In this document: positions 50,201 to 60,899 of the stretch, piece by piece | How the letters are laid out: each line of letters starts with the position of its first letter | How positions within the stretch are numbered: position 1 is the stretch's first letter | Made by a program: the position numbers and the translations under genes | DNA from: Amyelois transitella | Lineage: Eukaryota; Arthropoda; Insecta; Lepidoptera; Pyralidae | Length of the DNA stretch: 64,000 bases | Assembly (NCBI RefSeq): GCF_032362555.1 | Contig: NC_083516.1 | Coordinates: 2,567,001 to 2,631,000 of the forward strand | Reading direction: 5' to 3' | The notes under the pieces: generated by a model | The model's input: the letters and a program-made list of their open reading frames with translations, nothing else | The model's database searches: none | What the model was told of the DNA's origin: nothing

Positions 50201-51058
50201 GACTAACTGAGAGAGAAGCGTGATTATAAGTTGGTAAGTATATCTATTAAATTGAAATAAAATATACCTTATAATAAACATTCGTTGTCACAATTATAAA
50301 TGTAAAAATTTGAACATTTTTTTTCACAATACAATCATCAAATTTAGCAATTAAAAGCATTATTGCTACGAACTGGTTGATTCAGCTACGAAATATGATC
50401 ACGCGCTACGCTAATTTGTAGAAAGCGCACCCTCTGTAGCACGGCACACGCGACGCCGTTTTTATCGCAGCAAAAAACTATTGTTGTCCCGTTCCACGTC
50501 ATAATAAAAAGCGAAACAGCGATAGATTTTGGGTATAAAAGTTTCTCAATCAATATCGAAATAGAAGCATGGTAAAACTTTAACCTTTGTACGAATTACG
50601 ACTATAGTTCGAAAAGAAGCTTATGATTACAATAAAGACACGAAAGACTTTATAAATACAAAAGGAAATAAGGGAAAGATTTACAAAGACAAAGTGTTAC
50701 TTTACGATATTGTTTGCACAAAAAAAAATGGTTCCGGTAAAATACTCACCTCAATCAAATAAATGTTGAACCCGACGCGATTCATACTTTCCGAGCCTGC
50801 TCTAAAAGTCTCATTCGAAAACTTTCCCTCTGCTACCTTGAAATAATCACCCAAACTTTTCCCCGTCAAATGAATACCGGTACTATAAACTGGGTAACTA
50901 GAAATGTTAAAATTCTTCTTAATAATTGGTTCCGTACACCTTTTTCTTTGAACATACTGATTCATAGGACAACATTTTGGAATACAGTTATCGCACAGTT
51001 CAAAAGCACTAATATTGAAAATGTTTAATGTTAAAATGTAGAAAATTATGGAGAACAT
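44242..51058 (-). CDS. Methuselah-like GPCR gene B, 8 exons, complete
   Basis: Exons in transcript order: 51058-50750, 48765-48603, 48335-48156, 47740-47662, 47052-46865, 45725-45557, 44970-44788 and 44365-44242. They sum to 1395 nt, 464 residues plus TAA. The protein has a signal peptide (FSIIFYILTLNIFNISA), a short Cys motif (ELCDNCIPKCCP), an ectodomain C-half (RSMFLELPN..YCIDYI), seven TM segments including ELRNLCGKVLMAY, NVMSYDIWWTF and GLNWVLEV, then a tail with RGHWSPYSKSRSS and SQDATQISS. It is a plasma-membrane adhesion-type GPCR, ligand unknown. Exon sizes (79, 169) and phases equal those of gene A, so the two are duplicates. Its first exon is 103 codons and lacks the Asp-Ile-Ser/Asp-Gly-Ser strand region of the first exons at 15704 and 25266. 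The donor at 44788 overlaps an in-frame TGA, so retaining that intron would drop the tail. Confidence 0.88.
45143..45330 (-). repeat. LINE family B 3' end, with a second small fragment
   Basis: AAATCACGCCTCTTTCCCTT .. CCACTTGCCAAGATCCC, then TTAACGCCTCCTTTCCGGAG at 45295. In an intron of gene B. Confidence 0.6.
46063..46355 (-). pseudogene. pogo-like transposase N-terminal fragment, frameshifted
   Basis: On the - strand an ATG at 46355 starts MKPYNSSSIKAAILE..STVYKAAKSF. After a one-base frame change it continues CIPWSNLKSYYTRYHQEPRL, then LPSQLELDLLNYINKMQEIG and FGLT, ending at TAA 46063-46065. This is the layout of a pogo/Tigger transposase N-terminus (psq-type helix-turn-helix, then the LP..E..L..YI..M...GFGLT segment). 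Only the DNA-binding part remains, and the break is in the recognition helix. It lies in an intron of Methuselah gene B. Confidence 0.6.
47118..47352 (+). mobile_element. tRNA-derived SINE, copy 1
   Basis: The head resembles a tRNA: A box TGGCGCAGCGGTAGTG, B box GGTTCGAATCCCGGCC. A non-tRNA body follows (GATAAGAAACGAACTTTCTC..GTATCTCGTAACACAAG) and a TTTGTCCCGTGTATATTTAT end. It lies in an intron of Methuselah gene B, on the opposite strand to the gene. Confidence 0.8.
48838..49070 (+). repeat. Retroelement F copy with its GC-rich head
   Basis: TGGCTCCGCCCGTTAAAAAC, TCCCGCGGGAATTTCGAGAA, CTCAGGGTGCACTAGATC, CAGTCAGTCAGTCAC. It lies upstream of exon 48765 of gene B, on the opposite strand. 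Confidence 0.55.
49080..50420. other. First intron of Methuselah gene B
   Basis: Featureless AT-rich sequence apart from low-level traces of old repeats near 49560-49720. Confidence 0.4.
50422..50545. repeat. Palindromic MITE family, copy 4
   Basis: CTGTAGCACGGCACACGCGA, CGCCGTTTTTATCGCAGCAA and GTCATAATAAAAAGCGAAAC GCGATAG-type second arm, cut short on the right. It lies just downstream of the donor of the gene B first exon. Confidence 0.6.
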
Positions 51059-51357
51059 TTTGATGTGTAACTTATGGAGGACTTGCGTATAATGAGCTAA
51101 AACTATAGCAGGATGACGTCTACGGTAGGTGAGGCCTGATAAATGAGTTTATTAGAATATAGAACGGGCTTACCGTAAACAATTACGCATGTTTCCTTCC
51201 TGGCTTCAGCTAAAATTATTTGGGGATAATTATTAATTATATTTTTTATGTATAATTTGTTCTATCGGACTTTGTAAGAGCACTTTTAACGTATGGTTCC
51301 TTATAGTTTTTATGCAACCCTTAGCTGTTGCCAGTCGTTGTCTGCCGTAATCATTAT

Positions 51358-51592
51358 GTAGGTATATACATATAATTACGTCTATATCCCTTGCGGGAAA
51401 GACAGAGCCAACAATCTTGAAAAGACTGATAGGCCACGTTCAGCTGTTTGGCTGCTAGGTTGCTAGCCCATCACCTAAAAGAAGCATCCCAAGTTTATAA
51501 GCCTATCCCTAAGTCGCCTTTTACGACATCCATGGGAACGAGATGGAGTGGTCCTTTTCTTTCTTTTAATTGGTGCCGGGAACCACACGGCG
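51358..51592 (-). repeat. Interspersed repeat A, reverse copy
   Basis: TTACGTCTATATCCCTTGCG .. GGTGCCGGGAACCACACGGC, upstream of Methuselah gene B. Confidence 0.78.
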
Positions 51593-51984
51593 TATCGTCT
51601 GTAGTAAACAAAAAACAAATAAGCTGACCGTCTGTATTGCCCTCTTAGAAGAGACCTTTTAATTTGGGCTAAGCCTCGCTCATCTTACATAAAACATGAG
51701 AGTTGATAAACCGCATTCAAATGGGTACTATACCTACATAGTTTTCGCAAATCCCAAGTTCATAATTGTACAGCTTTCCTTTTCCTTGATTGATCATTAT
51801 ATAATCTGCAGGAAAAGAGAATTAGCGGGCATACCCTACGATTTTTTCTTCACTACCGTACGAATATGTAAATTATCACTGAATTATCGTTTATATCATT
51901 ATGCTATGCTACAGAATGCTACGACATAGCTACGCGCTACGATTTCGTAGCATGAACAGAAAGTTATGAAAATTCGTACACACT

Positions 51985-52815
51985 TACAATCACATCTATG
52001 TATAGACTATCATCACGGTGGAGACAGACAATAGTCCTTAAAAAAGGCTAAAAGGCCACGTGCAGGTGTTTAGCTAATGATGGAATTGAGTTTCAAATAA
52101 TGTAAGGTTGTTAGTAAAATAAAAACTTACTACTTATAAAATAAAACTTGGTATTTTCATGCTTACAAAACATTTATATAAATTTTATTAAAGTTAGGTA
52201 CCTTATAAATAACTACATAAATCACACCTATACCTATAGGTAATATTCGAGTTATTCGCAACAGTCTCGAAAATACTCAAATACCACATTCAGCTTGTTG
52301 GCCTAGCGATGGAATTTAGATTCATAGTGACAAAATATAAATATAAATAAATATATACGGGACAAATTACACTGATTGAGTTAGCCTCGAAGTAAGTTCG
52401 AGACTTGTGTTACGAGATACTAACTCAACGATACTATATTTTATTATAAATACTTATATAGATAAACATCCAAGACCCAGGCCAATCGGAGAAAGTTCGT
52501 TTCTCATCATGCCCTGGCCGGGATTTGAACCCGGGACCCCCGATGTCACAGACAAGCGCACTACCGCTGCGCCACAGAGGCCGTCACAGATTCCAGACAG
52601 ATTCCAGCACATCGCATATAAGAAAAATTCAAAGTTTAGAAGACTTTCCCTTGATTGGCTTTTACAATTAAAGCAAGATGATAAACAGCAGATGACAACA
52701 GTGTGTATTTTCTTCGATAATGGACCAACATGGAAACTTGCATCAGATGAATGTGCTTATTTCCTAAGTCGCCTTTTACGACATCCTTGGGAAAGAGTCA
52801 GCAACCACACGGTAC
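51985..52815 (-). repeat. Cluster of decayed repeat A fragments interrupted by the SINE
   Basis: Fragments at 51985-52105, 52220-52330, 52590-52670 and 52755-52815 (GTCGCCTTTTACGACATCCT .. AACCACACGGTAC). The tRNA-derived SINE copy 2 lies among them. Confidence 0.55.
52345..52585 (-). mobile_element. tRNA-derived SINE, copy 2
   Basis: Reverse copy of the SINE at 47118: GACGGCCTCTGTGGCGCAGC and GGGTTCAAATCCCGGCC on the - strand, with the same body and TTTGTCCCGTATATATT end. It is inserted among fragments of the 260-bp repeat. Confidence 0.8.
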
Positions 52816-53420
52816 AATAGTGATGAGGCGTAATTTACGTTTCAAATGTTTGAAGGTTTTATATCAGGCGTGCGTGCGTTATGCACACTTATAAACTAAT
52901 ATATAATATCTGCGTAATGTGACATAAATTAATGAAAAAAAATACATCTGCGGAAATAAGTAAATAGAAACCTCTGAAAAAATGCGTGCTGTGAAAAGCT
53001 GTGTTTTTCCTACTCACGTTCCAATTTATCTCTGCATCCTGTCGCCGTGAACAAATTGCTAGTTGTTATAATTAGACGTAGGACTAATTATTAATTAAAA
53101 TATTTTACGGTGCCAGTCACTGAGTATTTTTGGGAACCGTTAATTGTCTATAAAATGACTATAATCTTTGAATTTAATCCTGCTACACCGGATGGCAGAG
53201 ACAAATTGCAAAAAGAGTAGACACCTTTAAAGTTTGACAGCAGTGTGGATCATAGACACAAAAAAGGAATGCTCTGATCAAATATTGTCTCTGGTCACGG
53301 AATGATTGATTTTTGTTGAGAAATTCTCCGAAATCCCAGCTGTTCAGCTGCAGCATCTGCATTGCGCCTGCCTGAACTTAATGCACTTGTGAGAAAAATC
53401 GGTTAGGTACATCAGTCATC
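52816..53420. other. Region upstream of the RNF25-type gene
   Basis: Contains the likely promoter and 5' UTR; TTGTTCAGTCAGTTAG-like or TATA signals were not clear. No repeat recognised. Confidence 0.35.
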
Positions 53421-56400
53421 ATGTCGGCCGCAATTGACGAAAGGTGTGTAAATTGTTGTTCAGTAAAATGAGCAAAAATCTGGAACCTACCTTTATTTTA
53501 CTCAATGTTTACGGTGTTTTTCAGGGTAACTGACGAAGTAGAGGCTTTGGAAGCTATTCTGTTGGACGATGTCGTCGTCAAGAGAGAGGACGATGTTCCT
53601 AAAAGCATAGAAACGGTGGTCCACCCTTCTACAGGGGATGATGTCGATCAGCAATTCGTTTGTGTGACCCTGGAGGTCAAGTTGACATCCAAATATCCTG
53701 ATAACAGTCCTGAGGTGACCCTTAGGAATCCTAGAGGCCTCGATGATGAAACACTGGCCAATATTAATTCACAAGTGAAGAAAAAATTAAAGGAATGTTT
53801 GGGGCAACCAGTAGTGTTTGAGCTTATTGAGGTGAGTTCCTGCTTTATCAATACTACAAGGCTGACCTGGAAAATATTCATATATACATATATATTCACC
53901 TCTATATCCCTTGCGGGCTAGACAGAGCTAGCTGAAATGAAAATATATTGAAAAAATACAAACTGTCTATAATATTTTTTCACTGCCTTACCTGCCAGTA
54001 CTTGATTGATATTAATTCCAAAAAGATTAATTTATAAGAAAATATATTTAAAAATCTGCTGAGACTTGCAATACATGAGTATTACTAGTCTAAGCAGCTG
54101 ACAACTTCATATTGATAAAAAAAAGCAAAATAAGTTCAAAATAATTGATGGTGATAAAAATAAATATATCTGCTTTCAGCTGATACGTGAAAGCCTGACA
54201 GAGAGCAACCTGCCCAGCGGTCAGTGCGTCATCTGCCTCTACGGCTTCACAGAGGGCGACATTTTCATCAAGACACAATGCTACCACCACTTTCACAGCC
54301 ACTGCCTAGCAAGCCATCTGATAGCCGGCAAGAAGTATTACCAGGAGGAAATGGATAAGCTGCCCAATTGGCAACAAATGCAAGCACCACCATATCAGGT
54401 ATGTTCATGTGAGGTGACTACTTATTTTATTTGGATTCTTCCTATAATGTTTATGAATTGTCATTGATGGTGAGCTGGTGACAAAGTATTTCTTGCATGT
54501 AAAATAAGTGTAAAATCTTTAATAGTAAAGAGTTAAAAAGTATAGTCTCTGCCTACCCCTTCGGGAAAAAGATGTGATTTTATGTATGTATGTTATAATG
54601 GAACTCCAGGCCATGAATAATAATTGCTGATACAACTAAAGATGTGCAAAGATGAAAAAGACATTTGTATTAATTTTTTTTTGTTACTTATACAACTACC
54701 CTTTATAAAAGTGGCTTGAGGAAAATTATTTCCACCTCATTATCTTTGAAATTAATAAAACATACTGAAATTCACACATAAACATGAGAAGGAGGTAAAC
54801 AAGTTCTCTACATATATACAGCTTTTATATCTCACAGACATATTTGTTGGTAATGTGGTAAAATAACTTGTGGAGTTAAATAAAATAGTTTTGAATTTTG
54901 AAATTTTTGAATGTAAAATCTAAGTATGCAGAGATCATGGCAAGTGGAAAGAGGTAGTCTCTGCCTACCCCTCCGGGAAAGAGGCGTGATTTTATGTATG
55001 TATGTAAAATCTAATAAGACTCATTATTTTCAGCAAACATGCCCCGTGTGCCGCTGCCCCATGGCTTGCGATGTTGAAGCCCTGAAGAGAGCCCCACTGC
55101 CCGTGCAATCCATAACCGCTAAGCCCTTCTCCTTGACAGCCGAGTTGAAGGTTGGTTAAAGATTTTCAATATTTATTTACCAATTAAAAGTTTTAGTTTA
55201 TTTATTATTAGCCTAAAATTTTAAGTAGATAAATTGTCAGCTTAAATGGTTAGGTCATATAGAGAATGAATGAAAGTAGGTTGACTAAGAGAATATACAA
55301 GGACAGTGTTAGAGAATGTTGGGAGGGAGAGACCTAAACAAACATACCTTGATCAAATCAGAGATATCCTGGCCTGAATTGGTTTATGTATTTCTTTTAT
55401 AACCATGTGCTATTTCTTGTAACTGTAAATTTCTGTGCAATAAAGATATTACAAACAAACAAAAAACAAAACAAACAAGTCTGGCGAGATTACTTAAAAC
55501 AAAAATAGATTGCATGAAGAGAGTAATACATTTTTAAAGAGACTAAAAAGAATATCTACTAATATCTCAATTAATACCAGTTATAAAGAAACTGTGTCGT
55601 CTGGTTTCCAGTTTAGAATAGATCCACTCCATATTTTTTCCATGGATGTTGTAAAAGGCGACTAAGGGATATTCTTATAAACTTGGGATTCCTCTTGTTG
55701 GCGATGGACTGTTGACTGTTGACTCTGTCCACCCCGCAAGGGAAATACCAGACGACTATATGTATGTAGTTATAAAGAAACTATAAATATGGAATACTGC
55801 TTCTTCATACATTCTTCTTCTGTATTTCAGTCATATTCTTCTAAAATATAGTTTATTTTATTCAGGCATTACAAACTAAAATGGCATCGCTGCTAGCGCA
55901 TCAGATAGCCAAAGGGGGCGTGGTGGGAATGGGAGACACGGGCCCCCCACCACTGACCATCACATCGCCGTCTGACAATGATGAGGTGGGTATCATAAAC
56001 TATTTATTTATATATGAACTGCAAGGAAAAACTTAGATGAAAATAAAACTTTGTATAAAATAAATAGATAAACTCTTTTTTGCACCAAAAGAAAAAGAAA
56101 AAAAGAAGTTATGAGGTATAAAGACGGACTTATCGCTAAAGTAATATCTTTCAGTCAACATTAGGGTGGCAGAAATCTAAAGAATAGAAAGGCGATTAAT
56201 ACAAGTAATGTAACAGTTTAAGGGCACTACTTATTTTTAAAGAATCTTCCAGTTGAACCACAATAAGAAAATTGATAGTTTGTGTATTATACAGGGTGAC
56301 TTTTAATTCAACTGCATAAATTTAACTGTTAAGTTTACTCATCTAAAGGATATTTAAAAACGTTAATAAAAAAATATCAGTTCAAATTAAGTGCGAAAAA

Positions 56401-57665
56401 AAAATAAAAGTATCTAAATCCACGATCCTAAATACGTCATATCACCCCAGCCGGCGGAAAAGCGACGCGTAAGATTCAGAGGTCAACGACACAATTCTGC
56501 TTCTGCTGCAAAGCTGAGCGATCTCGACAACTCTGTACTTTACTTGATCTTGATACTAGAAAAATAATTTATTTTTCAGACATTTACATGTTTAGTTTTA
56601 ATTTCTTTTTGTAGTATTAATCTTTAATAAAGCGCGTGACGTTGTTTTTGAGGGTTTTTTAAATGTGAAAATGATGACGTTTAATTTAAATAAAAATAGG
56701 CTCAAACGGCTCAGAAGCATGGGTATAGTCTATGTTTAAAAGGATGCAGTTGTTTTAAATGTCACCCTGTATATAACATTAAAAATTGCTATATTCTGTT
56801 CAAAATGACAGAAATGTAAACAAAAGCCATTTGTGTTCCTTTCTTGTTTCCTTTTTGGTCCAAGACAAGACTAAAAAAAGCAACTTTAAATATTTTATTT
56901 TACACTTCACACTCTGTCAGTGAGAATATGTCTTAGCAGGGGTTCCCTGTGTTCATATTAAGCATGCTCGTTCTAATCTCGCTCGCTTTCGTTACTAATG
57001 TAAATATTCAGTAATTACCTTAATTGTCTTTGTCGAATTTTGATTCAGACATTAAAATTCTATGCACCATTATCGGTTACCACATGTATAGATATTACCA
57101 CAAGTGACTTATAATAAATAAATAAAAATATTTGTAAGGAGTCTAATGCGACTTCGAGCACCGCTCCAGAGCCCACGAAGCCCGAGCCGCGTCACAACGG
57201 TCAGAACGGCGCGCACGGGAACCACTCTAACGAGAACTCCACGCCCGGATCTCCGCAGACGCGCCCTGCTTACCGCGGCCCTTACAGGTATTTTTGTACA
57301 CATGCTATTACCCGCAATTTCGTCCGTCTGATCTGGCGTAGAGAGGCACGCGCGTCGCCGATTTCATCGCGCGCAAAACTTTCGCTGTTTTTCTTTTTAT
57401 TATGACGTGATAGATTTTCGCGCGATTAAAATAGTAACAGATTCCAATTTTAGTTTGTCCGCCTTTCCCTTAGTCGCCTTATGCGACATCTATGGGTATC
57501 CTCTGAATAATACATAACAAGTTACGTATGTACTGGAAACCTTTGTTGTAACATTTGGTGATTATGGTGAGTAAAAAATGTTAATTGAATTATCAATTTA
57601 GGGGCTTCAACCGTCGCGGCAAGCCGGGGCGGCGCTCCCGCGGCGGGCAGGCCGCCACGCGGTGA
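53421..57665 (+). CDS. RNF25: RNF25-type E3 ubiquitin-protein ligase (RWD + RING), 7 exons, complete
   Basis: Exons 53421-53443, 53525-53831, 54180-54398, 55034-55150, 55866-55985, 57139-57287 and 57602-57665 sum to 999 nt, 332 residues plus TGA. Residues about 8-110 form an RWD domain (DEVEALEAILLDD..VTLEVKLTSKYPDNSPEVTL). A RING follows, with CVICLYGF, QCYHHFHSHC and, after a long insertion split by an intron, TCPVCRCPM. The C-terminal third is Pro, Asn, Gly and Arg-rich and ends in an RG-rich tail (RRGKPGRRSRGG). It is an E2-recruiting ubiquitin ligase; RNF25 of other animals acts in NF-kB signalling and ribosome-stall responses (family knowledge). The sixth acceptor could be 57139 or 57142, three bases apart. 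It lies + strand, downstream of Methuselah gene B, which is divergent to it. Confidence 0.9.
54542..55010 (+). repeat. LINE family B 3' end fragments (54542-54590, 54926-55010)
   Basis: Both carry AGTCTCTGCCTACCCCT then CGGGAAA-GA and GTGATTTTATGTATGTATG. The second also keeps GATCATGGCAAGTGGAAAGA. In the RNF25 intron 54398-55034. Confidence 0.65.
55245..55530 (+). repeat. LINE fragment, upstream part of the same C-terminal region
   Basis: Broken frames read MNESRLTKRIYKDSVREC and GRERPKQTYLDQIRDILA, the segment that usually precedes the Cys-Met-Lys-Arg tail in LINE polyproteins. A short TGCAATAAAGATATTAC piece lies inside (55430-55455). Confidence 0.5.
55595..55765 (+). repeat. Interspersed repeat A, internally deleted copy
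   Basis: GTCTGGTTTCCAGTTTAGAA .. GGCGATGG joins ACTGTTGACTGTTGACTCTG. The middle (the CTAGCAACCTG segment) is missing. In an RNF25 intron. Confidence 0.65.
56060..56165 (-). repeat. Retroelement D 3' end
   Basis: AATAGATAAACTCTTTTTTG .. AAGACGGACTTATCGCTAAA. In the same RNF25 intron as the 482-bp MITE. Confidence 0.6.
56290..56771. mobile_element. 482-bp MITE with TA target duplication, in an RNF25 intron
   Basis: Begins TACAGGGTGAC and ends GTCACCCTGTA, flanked by TA at 56288-56289 and 56772-56773. Similarity continues inside the ends: left ..TTTTAATTCAACTGCAT and right complement ..ATTTAAAACAACTGCAT, so the inverted repeat is about 30 bp. No ORF. It is probably mobilised by a Tc1/mariner-type transposase. 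It lies between exons 55985 and 57139. Confidence 0.75.
57336..57445. repeat. Palindromic MITE family, copy 5
   Basis: GGCGTAGAGAGGCACGCGCG, ATTTCATCGCGCGCAAAACT, centre TTATTATGACGT, and second arm GATAGATTTTCGCGCGATTA. It lies in the last intron of the RNF25-type gene. Confidence 0.6.
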
Positions 57666-57900
57666 CGGGGACGTCGCAAACACACGCACAGACACACACA
57701 CACATTCTGACCTACCTCTCGTGACATCTTGTGTTTCGCCCTAACTGAAGTCCCAATAATTCCTAAGTTAACCCAATTATTTGTTAAATGTGGGTATGAT
57801 TTGTTAAATGGTAATAGAAGACTCTATTTCTTCTTATAAATGCCTCTTGCTTCAGAAGAAATAAATGAAATCGTTCGTTTTAAGTGGATGGATATAATCT
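57666..57900 (+). other. 3' UTR of the RNF25-type gene
   Basis: Starts with a CA-rich stretch (CACACGCACAGACACACACA) after TGA 57663-57665. AATAAA at 57860-57865 is the first good poly(A) signal. Confidence 0.5.
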
Positions 57901-60890
57901 AGTGAGTGGATATTTTGACCCGTCTGAAAAAATAAGACGTGGGTTTTTGATGCCTTTTGGAACCCTTTTGGGTTGGTGTTGGGCAAATAAGGAGCTAAAA
58001 TATTGGACAGGTATAGAATGCCAAATGGCATTAAGTCCGCCTGTTTTACATTTTATGAAATTAATAAATAAACAATTTTTTATAAAACATTTGAGAACGA
58101 AAATCTATCAATACATATATGCAGTATAGAGTGCCATGTTTTACCATTTAACAGAACATACATTTCTTTTTTTAATTTTGTATTATAGTATAAATATATT
58201 AAAAAAGTAAAAAAAAATGTAAAGCCCATTAAGTCTAATCCCCACTATTCCTAGTTTTTCTCAGTTTTTTTTTTGTCGGGGCCAGGTCTTAGACTTGGCT
58301 TCCTCCTAATGTCAAACTAAATTGAACAATAACAGTAACTCATAAAAGTTCAATTCACTTTGATGTTATAATGAAAAAAAAACGTTATAAAAAGGACTTG
58401 TATCCAAGCCCGTAAAAAAATTGAAATAAAAATCAAAAAGAGAATAAAAATTGTCTGTGGTTTCTCTGTAATCCCCGACTTTTTGCTCTTGTCGATTTGT
58501 GCCAGCTGTCTGCCCCGCATCTATCCTATTTTTCATGTATGTTCCCTTAGAAAAGAAATTGCATCGGTCGACCAATCAGGCAATATTAACTTACAATTTT
58601 ATTTTACAATCTTCAGGCAATCTTTCTAAAGAAAGTCTTTCTTTTTTAGATATCTATTTCTCGGGTCTGCTGGAAGAGATTTCTTTTCAAATAAGAATTA
58701 TTTATGTACAACAACCGGTTCCTTGTATATTCGTTCCTATATCCACTAGTTATTTACTTTTCTTTCCACTAGATGGCGCTCTTGACATTCCAGTGTATAA
58801 TTTTTATTTCGCTAAGAATGTAGCGATGTCTTTGGTCGATTTTAGAATTACTGTAGGATCCCTTCAGTCTAATGTTTGTATTTGTTTAATGTACAGTTGG
58901 GGTCAGATTTATCTAACCCCCTATTTCGTTAATTTATTAAAAAAATCTATACAGATGTGTCTGTCCTCCACTGTACCTATCAGCTATCTATTGTGTACTT
59001 GTTGGTTTGTATATTACATTACGTTGATATGTGTATAGTGTGGCACAAACTATATAATAATAAATGTTTGTTCAATGTACGTACTCTTAGCGTAAGACAC
59101 ATTTCTGTGACGGACCCTAGTCAAACTGTAGCGTTCATGTAATCGCATAAACATAAGTATGTGTCAAATGTCTGTAGTCTTTGGTCAACTTATAGATATT
59201 TCAAATTTTATCGCAGAATATATACGACACCATGCGACAATGCCACTGAAATGATGGTGAAAAATCTGTGGCACACAGTAATAGCAGATAAATTTTATGT
59301 TGATACAATTAAAGCCATGGAGGTCAGGTTTTTCTGATGTTAACCGTACATCAATATTTCTAAGCAATTGATTTCTACATTACATTACATAAAAAGAAAA
59401 ATCGCTCGGAAGGTGAAAAAATTCTATTTCGCCTACGTCATCGTCCACTATAACATCAGAATCAACCCCACTTTTGTTTAAACAATAATAAAACTAAAAA
59501 TGTTTCTCTAAAAATCTGGTTTAAATATATTGAAGTTGACCAAACACTTCTGTAGAATGTATAACATGATGATATTTTTAGTCTTAATCTATTTTACTCA
59601 TTAAGAATATTTTACTTGTCATTATCTCTTTATTGTAAGTCTTGATATTTCTTTTTATATATATTATTGTTGTGAATATTTTCAATTTTGTATAAGCTTT
59701 TGATCGAAAATTGTAAATGAATTTAAGATTATATTTAAAGCTATTTGTTCCTATCATTAAAATGTTTAATTTTATTTTACATTTTAATACACATCTTATT
59801 TCAAAACTTCAGTTTAATTATTTTTTGTTTTAGAATGTATTATTTATAGTCCAAAAAAATTACTCTTCGTTTCGGTCGTTTCTATTGTCGGTTACTAAAT
59901 TAAAAAAATATGATTATTTTTCAAAAATATTTCTAGTAAGTAAGAAAAATAACTTAGGCATAGCGGAATCAATGATCTACAATATCTAGCTCTCTTTTGG
60001 ATTTAGTAGTACCTACAAACATATAGGACGGACAATCACTCCCATACTCCTCAACTATCTGCCGTAAACTATCGTTTACATTTGCATAAATACATACAAG
60101 CAGTAGTATGTAATATACTTCCTTATATGTGTTGTCTTTGTCGCAATCTTTGAACCATGCAATTGGAAGAAGGCGGAGGGACGTATTGGTAAAAAAATCG
60201 AATTAGCCGCGGTAGTTATAGAATATTAATAAAACGGGGAATTTTCTTTAAACTTCTGGGGACTGGATTTTGGTAGTTAACTAATGTTTCTCGGAGTTTC
60301 TCATACCGAGAAACATACAATCATCGTTTCTCCCATAATTCAATGGAAACTAGTCTGGTCCATTCGAAAAATAAGATAGTATAGTAGCCAACATACCTAC
60401 CGCAATATCAACCCGACTAAGAAGAAATTAAAGCTCATTGGAGGCTTCAAAGAGAGACAAAGAGAGAGTAATAATATGCCTTTTTATCATTGCTGAAGCT
60501 GTTCGTTACGATCTCAATCAAGCTCGTAAAAGACAGCATGTTTATGATATTTTACATGCTGTTTCTGACTTCAATAATATTCCATAATGTGAAACGCTAT
60601 TATTTTTTGATATTACAAACGCTCGTATTATTTATTTGAATGACTTTTTTAGCGATAAAAATTTTCATTTATAAAATATGTAATTAAGATAATAATTGTA
60701 TTACATCAATATTTATTGGGCTAGCTATTGATATAAGTATATGGATTAAATTTAATGCGTATCTTCATTACATAATCTTGTCATCAAACAAACAAATTTA
60801 CCTTATTTCGACATAAGTTAAATTTTATTATTAGATAAACGTACTTTGTATTATAAAAATACGTAATTAAACTTCTACCAAAGATACCAC
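57901..60890. other. Non-coding stretch between RNF25 and the mariner
   Basis: AT-rich. Open frames here (for example 58499-59038) show no family motif. A small hairpin with arms ACAGCATGT/ACATGCTGT lies at about 60530-60562. Confidence 0.45.
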
Positions 60891-60899
60891 TGTTTTTAC

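Noticed and set aside
52407..52820. 137-codon + strand ORF
   Set aside because: Runs across a SINE and repeat A fragments; it is repeat-derived, not a gene.
58499..59038. 179-codon open frame on the + strand after RNF25
   Set aside because: No domain, no family motif, low-complexity Phe/Leu/Ile-rich composition typical of translated AT-rich DNA; it lies in probable intergenic or extended 3' UTR sequence.
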